Below, in pieces: positions 16,619 through 25,565 of a stretch of 64,000 nucleotides of DNA (positions within the stretch are counted from its first letter, which is position 1; the number at the start of each line of letters is the position of its first letter). Under the pieces are notes generated by a model that saw only the letters and a list, made by a program, of their open reading frames with translations, was not told the DNA's origin and did not search any database. Position numbers and translations under genes: made by a program. The stretch spans positions 1 to 64,000 of the forward strand of contig JAFQCM010000089.1 of the NCBI GenBank assembly GCA_017399445.1. Direction: 5' to 3'. The DNA is from Lachnospiraceae bacterium. Its GTDB lineage: Bacteria > Bacillota > Clostridia > Lachnospirales > Lachnospiraceae.

Positions 16619-17373
16619 TAAAACACAAAAGAAAAAGCAGTGGAGATTGGTATTGGAGTGTGACAAACAATCATATGGAAGATGCTTTAAGACATGCTGT
16701 TAGTCAGGAAATCTTAACAGAATAAGAGCCTGAAATTTATATGGATAGTTTTGCCGGAAATGCATGGGTAATGCAGCAGTTGATTAAGGAAGAAAAACAT
16801 ACAGATAAGAAAATTATTTGTCATCAATATATTAATTTTAATAGAAAAAGGATGGAAGAGGATTCGTCAGTACCTAATATTAAGAAACTTAAATGGCTTC
16901 TTCCTTTTGCAGTCACATTTCAGAATCAGTATGATCTTCAGTATTCATATATAGACGGAAGGGAAGAGGATGAAATTTTAAGATTATGGCCCCATTATAT
17001 GGTTACCACCAATCAAGTGTTACTGGTGTCAGGGGATGAAAAAGGAATGATGGTGATTGCTGATAAAATGATTGCAAAGTTGTATCGAGAACAAATCCTG
17101 AAAATGTCAGAAGAGTATCGAGGATTGTTTCGTAATCAGGTAACTTATGAAAATCAAGATGATTGGGGAGTAGAAGAAAATGCATTTTATGGGGAGGAAG
17201 AGTTTTGTATTAAGGTGCACGCAAATCAGAGATTACTTTTTGGTTCTGGGTCTATGAGGGAGCAGTTTGAAATGTTAAATATGGAAGAAACAGGAATTTG
17301 TCAAGCATTTTTGGATTATTTTAGAGCACGGAAAGAGGAGAAAAGTGCTGGGGAGAAGGAAGAAGGATTATAG
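16615..17373 (+). pseudogene. Broken gene of unknown function, in-frame stop at 16723
   Basis: An ATG at 16615 overlaps the DUF6056 stop (ATGA) and opens a frame of 36 codons. It ends at TAA 16723-16725, and the same frame then continues uninterrupted to 17373. Read through, it would give about 251 residues of a soluble, charged protein. The largest uninterrupted part is 210 residues from ATG 16741 (MDSFAGNAW), but no ribosome binding site precedes that ATG, so reinitiation looks unlikely. I recognise no domain. The coupling to the upstream gene suggests a former partner of the DUF6056 protein. The stop could also be a sequencing error. Confidence 0.6.
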
Positions 17374-17414
17374 ATTCAGAAAAGTTCTGGTAGAACCAGG
17401 ACTCACGAAAGACT

Positions 17415-17584
17415 ATGAAGAGAAAAATTTTAGCAACAGTACTTACGATGGCGGTAGTAGCTAGCAGTTTTAATGTATGCTCCGAAGTGCAGGCATCAAG
17501 TGGGAAACCAGAATGAAAGCACAGACAAAATTTGACTTACAGGAAAAAACAGCAAAGGAATATGTAAAACAGTATTACAAGTAA
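17415..17584 (+). pseudogene. Remnant of a secreted-protein gene
   Basis: ATG 17415 encodes a good signal peptide (MKRKILATVLTMAVVASSF, cleavage after VQA) but stops after 33 codons at 17514. A second frame overlapping that stop (17513-17584) gives 'KAQTKFDLQEKTAKEYVKQYYK' in parts and then ends. A frameshift plus a large internal deletion of a secreted protein explains both. The leader resembles that of the next gene (MKRKLFMLLL), so it may be the scar of a paralogue. Confidence 0.45.
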
Positions 17585-17632
17585 TAAGATGGCTGTTATT
17601 ACAAAAAATGTATTCTTCATATACAGAACAGA

Positions 17633-17666
17633 AAAAAATGCCGATATAAATATATCGGTATTTTTT
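17633..17666 (+). terminator. Rho-independent terminator before the transglutaminase-like gene
   Basis: AAAAAATGCCGATATA pairs with TATATCGGTATTTTTT around a 2-base loop (with one wobble), ending in six T. The coding start is 34 bases later, so this may end the remnant gene or attenuate the following one. Confidence 0.65.
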
Positions 17667-17699
17667 AATAGGCAAAAACGAAACCAAGGAGGGACTCTC

Positions 17700-19466
17700 A
17701 TGAAAAGAAAACTATTTATGCTATTACTTTCAACAACACTTGTTTCCAGCTTGTTTATGGAAGCAGTACAGCCCGCCAGTGCATCTAGGGCAGAAGAAAT
17801 GGTGTTAAATGCAACAACACCAAACACACCTTTTAACACAACACCAGAAGTTCCTACGGTATCTCCGGTAATATCAAAAGTGCCGGAAATTCCTACTATA
17901 TCTCCGATAATATCAGAAGCACCAGATGATTCAGAAGCATTAAAAGATATTTCCAAAGCAGTAGTATCCAAAATTGCTTCCCTTACATACACCGGTAAAG
18001 CGCAAAAACCATCTATTACCCTTACGTGGGAAGGAAAAACCGTTCCAAAGGAAATGTATACAATAAGCTATAAAAATAATATAAATGCTGGAAAAGCTCA
18101 AATTATTATTAAGGGAAAAGGTGGGTTTACAGGAAAAAAACAGATAACATTTACTATTCTGCCAAGGAATATTGCAAAAGCTAATTGCTCTAAAATTTCT
18201 GACAAAGTTTATAGTGGAAAAGCAATAAAACCTGCAGTTACTGTAAAATACAAAGGTACAGCCTTAAAAAAGAACAAAGACTATAAAGTAACTTATACCA
18301 ATAATAAACAAGCAGGGAAAGCAACAGTAACTATAAAAGGAAAGGGAAATTATAAAGGAAGCAAGAGTGTAACCTTCCGAATTCTTCCGAAAAAGGTATC
18401 TTCTTTCAAAAAAGAAAAATGCAGTGCCACTTCTGTTATGTTAAAATGGAAAAAATCTGCTTCTGTCAGTGGATATCAGATTTATCAATATGATGAAGCA
18501 ACAAAAAAGTACAAGCTGAAGAAAACTTTACCAGCAAAAAGCACAAGTTATACTATAAAAAATCTTTCGCCATATACAGGGTATCAGTTTAAGATTCGTG
18601 GGTACAAGAAAGTAGGGGCGAAAAAGTATTATGGAAAGTATTCTAAGGTAGTAAAGGTTCAGACATTGTTAGAAACACCTGAAATGACAGCAGCATCTAA
18701 TGGTATGGGTCAGGCAACGATTCAATTTAAACAGGTGAAAAATGCAACCGGTTTCGAACTTTCTTATAAAGAAGGAGAGGGAACATTTGCCATATTGGCT
18801 GATGGCTTAAAAAACATAGATAATGCTTTGTATATTAGGAAACTAACAGAAGGTGCCGTCTATACTTTCAGAATGCGTGCCTATGTAGAACAGGATGGAA
18901 AAAAGACCTATGGCGATTATTGTATTCAAACAGTTACAATCAGTTCTCAAAGTTCAGGACCGGTTGGAGGTAATTATACTCCGGGCAGTGTGTATGGACC
19001 AAAGTTAACACAGGCAGAACTAAACCAGGTAAAAGAGAAAGTGCAGTATTTCAAGGACCATTATATTGATAACAGTATGCCGGAGTACGTAAAGGTAAAG
19101 ATAGCACATGATTATCTTGCATCTGTATGTTCCTATGCACCTGACTGGTCTTTAAATCGTGCTAACACCGCCTGGGGAGCACTGATTTATGGGGAAGCCC
19201 AGTGTTCTGGATATGCCAGAGCCATGAAAGCTTTGTGTGATGGTATCGGTGTGGAATGTTACTATGTTCATGCAAATAATAATTCCATAAATCCAAGCCA
19301 TCAATGGAATGAAGTAAAAGTGGATGGAAACTGGTATATTGTAGATGTTCAGTGTAATGACCTATCAGGCTTTTATGCATTCTTCCTTGTAAGTGACAGT
19401 ACTTATGAAACAACAGGAATGGATTGGGACAGACAGAGCGTTCCTGCCTGTCCAAAAGATTATTAG
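17700..19466 (+). CDS. Secreted protein with Ig-like, FN3 and transglutaminase-like domains
   Basis: A 588-residue exported protein. After a signal peptide (1-~30) and a Thr/Pro linker come two Ig-like 'TYTGKAQKP' / 'VYSGKAIKP' repeats (~82-155 and ~160-225; each ends G-K-G-x-x-x-G-x-K-x-x-x-F-x-I-L-P). Two fibronectin type III-like domains follow (~230-320 and ~325-415). The last 160 residues form a transglutaminase/protease-like domain with the triad C502 (AQCSGYA), H534 (SHQWNEV) and D549 (YIVDVQ). Such proteins crosslink or cleave surface proteins outside the cell. There is no LPXTG or other sorting signal, so it is free or attached by its repeats. AAGGAGG upstream fixes the start. Confidence 0.85.
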   Translation: MKRKLFMLLLSTTLVSSLFMEAVQPASASRAEEMVLNATTPNTPFNTTPEVPTVSPVISKVPEIPTISPIISEAPDDSEALKDISKAVVSKIASLTYTGKAQKPSITLTWEGKTVPKEMYTISYKNNINAGKAQIIIKGKGGFTGKKQITFTILPRNIAKANCSKISDKVYSGKAIKPAVTVKYKGTALKKNKDYKVTYTNNKQAGKATVTIKGKGNYKGSKSVTFRILPKKVSSFKKEKCSATSVMLKWKKSASVSGYQIYQYDEATKKYKLKKTLPAKSTSYTIKNLSPYTGYQFKIRGYKKVGAKKYYGKYSKVVKVQTLLETPEMTAASNGMGQATIQFKQVKNATGFELSYKEGEGTFAILADGLKNIDNALYIRKLTEGAVYTFRMRAYVEQDGKKTYGDYCIQTVTISSQSSGPVGGNYTPGSVYGPKLTQAELNQVKEKVQYFKDHYIDNSMPEYVKVKIAHDYLASVCSYAPDWSLNRANTAWGALIYGEAQCSGYARAMKALCDGIGVECYYVHANNNSINPSHQWNEVKVDGNWYIVDVQCNDLSGFYAFFLVSDSTYETTGMDWDRQSVPACPKDY

Positions 19467-19510
19467 AAAGTAGATTGAAATTTAATAAAGAAGATTATCC
19501 ATAGAAGACG

Positions 19511-19547
19511 AAACAGGAGGCTGCATTTGGTTTGCAGTCTCCTGTTT
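19511..19547. terminator. Bidirectional terminator between two convergent secreted-protein genes
   Basis: AAACAGGAGGCTGCA pairs with TGCAGTCTCCTGTTT around a 7-base loop, with one wobble. Confidence 0.8.
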
Positions 19548-19560
19548 GTTTGAGAATAAA

Positions 19561-22110
19561 TTAGTACTTGGAATTAGGCATAGATTTCAATTTGCTTAAT
19601 TTATAGCCAGGTACAATTGATTTCCAACTTGAGGCACCAATAGTAGGAAGGTACTTGTTGGTGTAGTTCTCAGATTGTGGGGTATCCATATATTTATAAA
19701 CATAAAAGGCTTCTTTGTTTCTCCAATCTGTTGTACGAATTAGTCCCATAGAAAGTCCCGCTTGTACTTCTGCAAAGTCATCATATTCAGAGCGAATAAT
19801 AAATGCATCAATCATAGAATTGAATTCACATTTATAATATGCATAAGCCAAAGCAGCTGCCTGAATACTTTCACCGGCAGTGGAAGTGAATCCCTGTTCA
19901 GAAAGAATAATTCTGGTGTTTTTTCCATAAGTTTTCTTTACATAGTTGGTAAGTACCTCAATATTAAGTGGTGTAATATAAGGTGTGTCTATGGTATTGT
20001 TTACATTTTGATTTCTCCAGAAATCAGCAGAAGTTAGTGGGCTAGGATAAGCATGAAATGCAATGTTCCATTCCACGTTTGGATTTTCTGTTTTAATTGC
20101 GCTGGCAAAGGAAGTAAGGAAATCTCTACTGCTAAATCCGTTGCTTGCTGTATTCCATTGGTGATCCAAAGAAATAAAGACTCTAGCATTCTTATATCCA
20201 TGTTTTACTCCATAATAGAGCATTTGGAATGCTTGAGCATATGATTTGGTGTAATCACTTAAGGAAAGATTACCAGCATAATTCCAAGGGTCGTGAGCAT
20301 TTAATTCATTTCCTAAAATCCAGTTAGAAACATAACAGTCTTTTTGACCAAATTTCTCTCCCAGATAAGAAAATACCGCTTCTAAAGTTTCTCTTGCTTC
20401 TTTGTCCTGAGTATTTAAAGTATAATAATTCTTTCCTGGGACTCTGGCAGCAGGATGAATCAGGTATTTTAAATTTTCATCCCAGCTTAGCAATATTACC
20501 ATAGAAACACTAATACCTTGGGAATTTTTTAGTCGTACATTACCTTCGTTATAAGGAACGAAATAATAGGTTTTTCCATTGTATACATAAGGCTCTCCCA
20601 CACCAGGAGTGGAAATTACATGTTTTAAATCTATATTAAATAATGTATGTTTCGTACCAAGTGAATCAATAGTAGAACCCTGAATGCCTTTCTTACTGAC
20701 AGGTTGTATGTATTTCATAGTATTGTAAGCACTGTCTTTTGGATTAGTAATGTAAGAAGGCTTACTGATTACCTTGTATTTTCCACTTTTTTTAATCGCA
20801 ATAGCATATTTACTAAATAAGTTTCCGGTATTGTTTCCAGCAGAATCAATTGGTAAGGTAATGGATAAAGATTTTGCTTTGAAAACTTTTTTAATAGATT
20901 TTTCTACTTTGTTTGTGGAAGGATTTAGCTTTACAAGGTAATAAAAATCGTCACTGCTGTTTACTCTCTTTTTAACAGTGGCTTTAATCCGAATTTGTTC
21001 GCTGGATAAAGCTTTTGCAGAAGTGATTTTTGCAGAAGTAGAAGTTGCAGTAACAGCTTTTGATACTTTTGTCACTTTGATTTTGAATGTTTTTCCATAA
21101 GAATTATATACTTTATTTCCAATAGAATCATAAGCAAATGCTCTTGCCTTCACATAATAGGTTTTCTTGGAAGGCTGTGTGATAGTAAGCGTGTTTTTTT
21201 TGCCTAAATCAAAAGTGTATGTATTCTTTTTAAAGTTTTTATTTGTTGAAATTTTTACTTCGTATCCTTTAGCACCGCTTACTTTTGTTAATTTAACAAT
21301 TAACTGGTTAGAACGATTGGTAAGTTTGATTTTATTTACTTTTGCAGGTGCAGCGGACTGCCATTTTGCATAGAAGTTTACATCTCCATAGCTTCCTGTA
21401 GAAATATTGCTATATTTTTTTCCGGTATAATTACTAGCGGTATACCAACCTTTAAACAGATATTTCTTTCTTACCGGGGTAGGTAAGGTGATTTTAGCCG
21501 AAGTAATGTTATAACTGGAAGTTGGCGTAGTAGTAGAGGTAAAATTTCCTCCTTTTAAGTGATAAGTAATTTTATAGGTTGTCAAAGTCCACTTTGCTTT
21601 TAAAGCAACATCTTTTTTTACTGTATAAGTACAGTTTGTTGGGTAGTAAGCACCCCCATTTACATTATACCATCCTTCAAAAGTATATCCATTCTTTTGG
21701 GGCGTAGGAAGTGTCCCCCATTTGGTGCCTTTTGCTCGTTGAATGGCTGGGGCAATAACGGTCTTTCCATCACTGTCATAAAAAGTAAGTGTACGAATCA
21801 CAGGAGTTGGTGTTGGACCAGGAGTTACTGTTGGAAGTTCTGAAGGCTCCCCTTCTGGTGAAATACTAGGAGTATCCGAAGGAATCGCCGTAGGTGAAAG
21901 TCCAAGTGTTTCCGAAGGACTTTCTGTAGGTGAGACCATCAAAGAGTCTGAAGGACTTACAACAGGTGAAACTGTTGGAGTAAGTGAGGCTTCAGATTCT
22001 GTGGAAGCAGCCAGTGCTGTAGGTACACTTATAATTCCAGAAAGAAAAAAAGTGCACAAAACAATGGTTAAAAAGGGAGAATATCTCCGTAAAAAATTAT
22101 TCTTTTTCAT
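19561..22110 (-). CDS. Secreted DUF5722 glycosidase-like protein with InlB-type repeats
   Basis: An 849-residue exported protein. Domains in order: signal peptide (1-35, ending ALAAS); Ser/Pro/Thr linker (~40-103); two Listeria-Bacteroides (InlB B-type) repeats (~106-175 and ~178-251, with 'GYTFEGWY' and 'YLFKGWYT'); an FN3-like module (~255-350); a second beta domain (~360-455); and a C-terminal DUF5722 domain (~465-849). That domain looks like a TIM-barrel glycoside hydrolase: E602 in 'ILGNELNAHDPW' is a candidate acid/base and E738 in 'IILSEQGFTS' a candidate nucleophile. The substrate is unknown. GGAGGG precedes the start. It is monocistronic, with no cell-wall sorting motif. Confidence 0.8.
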   Translation of the reverse strand: MKKNNFLRRYSPFLTIVLCTFFLSGIISVPTALAASTESEASLTPTVSPVVSPSDSLMVSPTESPSETLGLSPTAIPSDTPSISPEGEPSELPTVTPGPTPTPVIRTLTFYDSDGKTVIAPAIQRAKGTKWGTLPTPQKNGYTFEGWYNVNGGAYYPTNCTYTVKKDVALKAKWTLTTYKITYHLKGGNFTSTTTPTSSYNITSAKITLPTPVRKKYLFKGWYTASNYTGKKYSNISTGSYGDVNFYAKWQSAAPAKVNKIKLTNRSNQLIVKLTKVSGAKGYEVKISTNKNFKKNTYTFDLGKKNTLTITQPSKKTYYVKARAFAYDSIGNKVYNSYGKTFKIKVTKVSKAVTATSTSAKITSAKALSSEQIRIKATVKKRVNSSDDFYYLVKLNPSTNKVEKSIKKVFKAKSLSITLPIDSAGNNTGNLFSKYAIAIKKSGKYKVISKPSYITNPKDSAYNTMKYIQPVSKKGIQGSTIDSLGTKHTLFNIDLKHVISTPGVGEPYVYNGKTYYFVPYNEGNVRLKNSQGISVSMVILLSWDENLKYLIHPAARVPGKNYYTLNTQDKEARETLEAVFSYLGEKFGQKDCYVSNWILGNELNAHDPWNYAGNLSLSDYTKSYAQAFQMLYYGVKHGYKNARVFISLDHQWNTASNGFSSRDFLTSFASAIKTENPNVEWNIAFHAYPSPLTSADFWRNQNVNNTIDTPYITPLNIEVLTNYVKKTYGKNTRIILSEQGFTSTAGESIQAAALAYAYYKCEFNSMIDAFIIRSEYDDFAEVQAGLSMGLIRTTDWRNKEAFYVYKYMDTPQSENYTNKYLPTIGASSWKSIVPGYKLSKLKSMPNSKY

Positions 22111-22331
22111 ATAAACCCTCCATTAATTTTATTAGTTTATTTGACAAAAGGTGAAAAAATGCAACAAAAAGCACAAAAATACACCTTATGGTAATATAAT
22201 ATAACAATGTGATAGAAGTATGCAAGAAAATATTTCCTTGATTTTGATGGGTATTTTTGCTAACATAGGAAAGGATTTATCTAATATGCAATTATGCTGG
22301 AAAACAGCGGAAAGTGAATGGAAGTGAAGAT

Positions 22332-23396
22332 ATGAAAGCCTGGGAAACTAATGTACGAAAAGTTGTTCCTTATGTTCCGGGGGAACAGCCGAAAGATAAA
22401 GATATTATTAAATTAAATACGAATGAAAATCCATATCCGCCATCACCGATGGTAAAAAAAGCCATTGAAGAAACAAATGTGGACAAATTACGACTTTATC
22501 CGGATCCAACCATAGGGAGTCTGGTGTCTGCCATTGCGGACTATTATGAAGTAAAAGAGGAAAATGTATTTGTAGGCGTGGGCTCAGATGATGTAATTGC
22601 CATGTCCTTTCTTACCTTTTTTAACAGTGATAAACCAATACTTTTTCCTGATGTGACTTATTCTTTTTATGATGTATGGGCAGATATGTTGAAAATACCA
22701 TATGAAACACAGCCGTTAGATGAAAACTTTCATTTGGTAAAAGAGGATTATTTCAAGGAAAATGGAGGAATTATTTTTCCAAATCCAAATGCACCAACAG
22801 GACTTCTGGAAGATTTATCTGTGGTGGAAGAGATTATAAAAAGGAATCCGGAAAGTATTGTAATGGTAGATGAAGCTTATGTGGATTTTGGTGGAGAAAG
22901 TGCCATTTCTTTGATATCAAAATATGATAATCTTTTGGTAGTGCAGACTTTTTCTAAATCCCGTTCCATGGCAGGAATGAGAATTGGTTATGCTATAGGA
23001 AATGAAGAATTAATTAAGTATTTAAATGATGTGAAATATTCTTTTAATTCTTATACTATGAATGAAACAGCCATCCGTTTTGGTGTAGCTTCTGTGGAAG
23101 ATAAGGCTTATTTTGAGGAAACGGTAGAGAAAATCATTGCTACTAGAGAATGGACGAAAAAAGAATTGGAAAGACTTGGTTTTTCATTCCCGGACTCCAA
23201 AGCTAATTTTATTTTTGCTACGCATGAAACTATTCCAGCGAAGGAGTTGTTTGAAGCATTACGGGAAGAAAAAATATTTGTAAGATATTTTAAGAAACCT
23301 CGTATTGATAATTATCTACGAATTACGGTAGGTACTGAGGAAGAAATGCAGAAACTGGTTAATTTTTTAGAAAAGTATATTCAAAACAAAAAATAA
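22332..23396 (+). CDS. hisC: Histidinol-phosphate aminotransferase
   Basis: A PLP enzyme that interconverts histidinol phosphate and imidazole-acetol phosphate in histidine synthesis; some homologues also act on aromatic amino acids. The 354 residues are normal for HisC. Visible are 'LNTNENPYPPSP' (substrate arm), 'FPNPNAPTG', 'VDEAYVDFGGES', the PLP lysine in 'TFSKSRSMAGMRIGYAIG' and the C-terminal 'FVRYFKKPRIDNYLRITVGTEEE' (in parts). ATG 22332 gives the family-typical MKAWETNVRKVVPYVPGEQP. An in-frame GTG lies 18 bases upstream. It stands apart from other his genes and precedes DUF368 by 18 bases. Confidence 0.9.
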   Translation: MKAWETNVRKVVPYVPGEQPKDKDIIKLNTNENPYPPSPMVKKAIEETNVDKLRLYPDPTIGSLVSAIADYYEVKEENVFVGVGSDDVIAMSFLTFFNSDKPILFPDVTYSFYDVWADMLKIPYETQPLDENFHLVKEDYFKENGGIIFPNPNAPTGLLEDLSVVEEIIKRNPESIVMVDEAYVDFGGESAISLISKYDNLLVVQTFSKSRSMAGMRIGYAIGNEELIKYLNDVKYSFNSYTMNETAIRFGVASVEDKAYFEETVEKIIATREWTKKELERLGFSFPDSKANFIFATHETIPAKELFEALREEKIFVRYFKKPRIDNYLRITVGTEEEMQKLVNFLEKYIQNKK

Positions 23397-23414
23397 GTGA
23401 ATTAGGAGGATACT

Positions 23415-24305
23415 ATGTTAAAGCAAATTTTAAGTGGCGTAGTAATTGGCGTTGCTAATATTATACCTGGAGTCAGTGGTGGAACCATGATGGTTGCAAT
23501 GGGAATTTATGATAAACTGATTTCAGCAATTACAGGATTATTTAAAGATTTCAAAAAAAGCTTTAAATTCCTGCTTCCGATTGGTATTGGGATGGTATTG
23601 GGAATTGTAATTTTATCTAAAGTAATTTCCATGATGTTTGATGTAATTCCATTTCAGACCAACTGTTTGTTTATTGGATTAATTATAGGAAGTTTTCCTT
23701 TCATTGTGAAAAATGTAAAAGGACATTCTATTAAAATTCAACATATCATAGCCTTTGCATTATTTTTTGTTTTGGTGTTAGGTTCCGCATTATTAGGAGA
23801 GAAAAGTGGAGCAGATGCTACTTTGGTAGGAGGAATTGTTCCAATGATCAAATTGTTTGCAGTTGGTGTAATCGCATCAGCAACTATGATTATTCCTGGT
23901 GTTAGCGGTTCCATGGTACTTATGATTCTAGGTTACTATGATTCTATTGTTTCAAATGTCAGTATTTTTATTGAAAATCTCCTTGCTTTTAATGTGGAAG
24001 GATTGATAGAAGGATTGATGATTTTTATTCCATTTGGATTAGGTGTTGTAGTAGGTATCTTTGCTATTGCAAAGATAGTAGAAATTATTTTCCAGAAGTT
24101 CCCATTAGTTGCATATTGGGCGATTATTGGTTTGATTATAGCTTCACCATTTGCCATTTTAATTTCTGCAGGATTTAAGGGAGTAAAGATTGTAAGCATT
24201 CTTACCGGAGTGGTTGCACTTGCTATTGGAGCATTTATGGGAAATAAGCTTGGTGGAGATGAAACACCACAGGAAGATGCAGAAAACGTAGCAGAAACAG
24301 TATAA
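23415..24305 (+). CDS. DUF368 membrane protein (putative undecaprenyl-phosphate translocase)
   Basis: A 296-residue polytopic protein with roughly eight to ten membrane helices. It has the two inverted family motifs: 'GVANIIPGVSGGTMMV' near the N-terminus and 'ATMIIPGVSGSMVLMILG' at ~155-172. DUF368 proteins have been reported as transporters that return undecaprenyl phosphate across the membrane; that function is taken from the family, not shown here. A short acidic tail ends the protein. AGGAGG precedes the start. It shares a transcript with hisC, a pairing with no obvious metabolic logic. Confidence 0.88.
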   Translation: MLKQILSGVVIGVANIIPGVSGGTMMVAMGIYDKLISAITGLFKDFKKSFKFLLPIGIGMVLGIVILSKVISMMFDVIPFQTNCLFIGLIIGSFPFIVKNVKGHSIKIQHIIAFALFFVLVLGSALLGEKSGADATLVGGIVPMIKLFAVGVIASATMIIPGVSGSMVLMILGYYDSIVSNVSIFIENLLAFNVEGLIEGLMIFIPFGLGVVVGIFAIAKIVEIIFQKFPLVAYWAIIGLIIASPFAILISAGFKGVKIVSILTGVVALAIGAFMGNKLGGDETPQEDAENVAETV

Positions 24306-24312
24306 GGAAGAT

Positions 24313-24347
24313 AAAAAAACATGGCTTATGTTATGCCATGTTTTTTT
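24313..24347. terminator. Bidirectional terminator after DUF368
   Basis: AAAAAAACATGGC pairs with GCCATGTTTTTTT around a 9-base loop. The last codons of the convergent gene lie within it. Confidence 0.85.
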
Positions 24348-25372
24348 GCTGTATGAATATAATTTAAACATTTCTTTGCCAGTATTTTATGCTCATGTGA
24401 ATATCCTGTGAGAATATGAGGAATTTTGTTGGAAAGCAATGCGATAAGTGCATCGGCATTTTTTTCCATATAGTTTTTTAATTGTATATGAGTTCCAGTC
24501 GTTAGTACGATGTGAAGAGTGTAAATATTAGGCATTTCTGAAACTCCATGAGAAAGCTTTTTTGTATGTTTGTAAATCCATAGGATATTTTCCAAAGGTA
24601 TAATATATGTATCAAAAAGTGAAAAATTAATAATAAAAGAGTCCGTTATATAAAATTCAGCACCATCATTAGCAAACAATGGAATAAAGGAATTGAAAGA
24701 GTTCGCTTCTGACAATTCCCAATCCAATTTCTGAAACAACTGTTTTTTCTGTTGAAAAGGAGTTTTAGGAAATAGTCCTTTTTCTAATTGGGGACAGATA
24801 AAAGTAACAATATGTATCAAAAGTATTACTAAAGTATAAATTCCCATAAAAGTAAGCAATAAAGCAAATATATAGGAGTAAGTCAGCATTCCTCGATATT
24901 CCACTGCAACATACTGGGGAGAAACCTCTGCCATATGAGTATACTGCCAGTTAATATCCTCACTTAAATTAGTAAGCAGGTTATTATAATTCAAATCAGG
25001 AGAGCTCAACTGTAATTTTAAATGCTCAAATGTAATAAAAGTATCAGATTCTAAGGCTTTTTCCGAATTTAGCAAAAAGAAATAACATTTATTATTTTCA
25101 ATGGCATAAAAATATTTTCCTACCACCTGGGAGTTTTTTACAGAATCATAGCCAGTATAATACAAAGTAATATCAGAAAGGGATACATAATCCTTTCTGG
25201 AAGTAAAAGCGGTATCCAGTTTGCTTACATTGGAGTAGGTAATAGGCGAAAAAACTTCCTTAAAAGGAAAAATGTACGCCATAAAAATGAGAAATACCAG
25301 AAAAACCACTGGAATTATGGCGGAAATTAAGGTTTTCTTTCGGATTTTGTGGTAAATATACTGAATGTTCAT
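24326..25372 (-). CDS. Membrane protein of unknown function (possibly DUF6709)
   Basis: A 348-residue protein with two clear membrane segments, near the N-terminus (~15-35) and at ~165-190. They bracket an extracytoplasmic domain of about 130 residues ('SLSDITLYYTGYD', 'YFYAIENNKCYFFLL'). The cytoplasmic C-terminal half contains 'YIIPLENILWIYKHTKK' and a PH-like alternation of beta strands. I recall similar proteins in Lachnospiraceae under DUF6709, but this is a weak recollection. AAAGGAATC precedes the ATG. It is monocistronic and its promoter was not resolved. Function unknown. Confidence 0.7.
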   Translation of the reverse strand: MNIQYIYHKIRKKTLISAIIPVVFLVFLIFMAYIFPFKEVFSPITYSNVSKLDTAFTSRKDYVSLSDITLYYTGYDSVKNSQVVGKYFYAIENNKCYFFLLNSEKALESDTFITFEHLKLQLSSPDLNYNNLLTNLSEDINWQYTHMAEVSPQYVAVEYRGMLTYSYIFALLLTFMGIYTLVILLIHIVTFICPQLEKGLFPKTPFQQKKQLFQKLDWELSEANSFNSFIPLFANDGAEFYITDSFIINFSLFDTYIIPLENILWIYKHTKKLSHGVSEMPNIYTLHIVLTTGTHIQLKNYMEKNADALIALLSNKIPHILTGYSHEHKILAKKCLNYIHTAKKHGIT

Positions 25373-25441
25373 AATGATTCCTTTCCCTCATCTTGAGATA
25401 ATTAATTTTAAGTATAACTTTTAAAGTGTGAATAATCAAGC

Positions 25442-25469
25442 TTGCGTTTTTACAAAAATGTGGTACTAT
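25442..25469 (+). promoter_or_regulatory. Extended -10 promoter for the methyltransferase-hslO operon
   Basis: TTGCGT (25442-25447), 16 bases, TGG-TACTAT (-10 at 25464-25469). Transcription would begin near 25476, exactly at the 5' arm of the leader structure that follows. Confidence 0.5.
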
Positions 25470-25475
25470 TACTAA

Positions 25476-25521
25476 AGACGTTGGTAAGTGGATACTTTGC
25501 CCATCTTCTCGGAGAACGTCT
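25476..25521 (+). ncRNA. Candidate structured 5' leader (three-way junction) of the methyltransferase-hslO operon
   Basis: AGACGT (25476-25481) pairs perfectly with ACGTCT (25516-25521). Inside are GGTAAGT/ACTTTGCC (25483-25501) and a short TCT/AGA hairpin (25507-25515). Together they make a compact three-helix junction at the predicted 5' end of the mRNA. It matches no riboswitch I recognise and no terminator follows, so it may be a stability or thermosensor element. Confidence 0.35.
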
Positions 25522-25565
25522 AACTACACAAGTTCCCTATAACAAAAGGAGGCTACAGACCAAAA

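Noticed and set aside
16723..16725. Recoding of the internal stop in the gene at 16615
   Set aside because: The codon is TAA, which is not used for selenocysteine or pyrrolysine, and no supporting structure was seen.
25476..25560. preQ1-type riboswitch before the methyltransferase
   Set aside because: A CTACAC string and an A-rich tail are present, but the closing stem is only four pairs and the loop and tail do not match the class I core.
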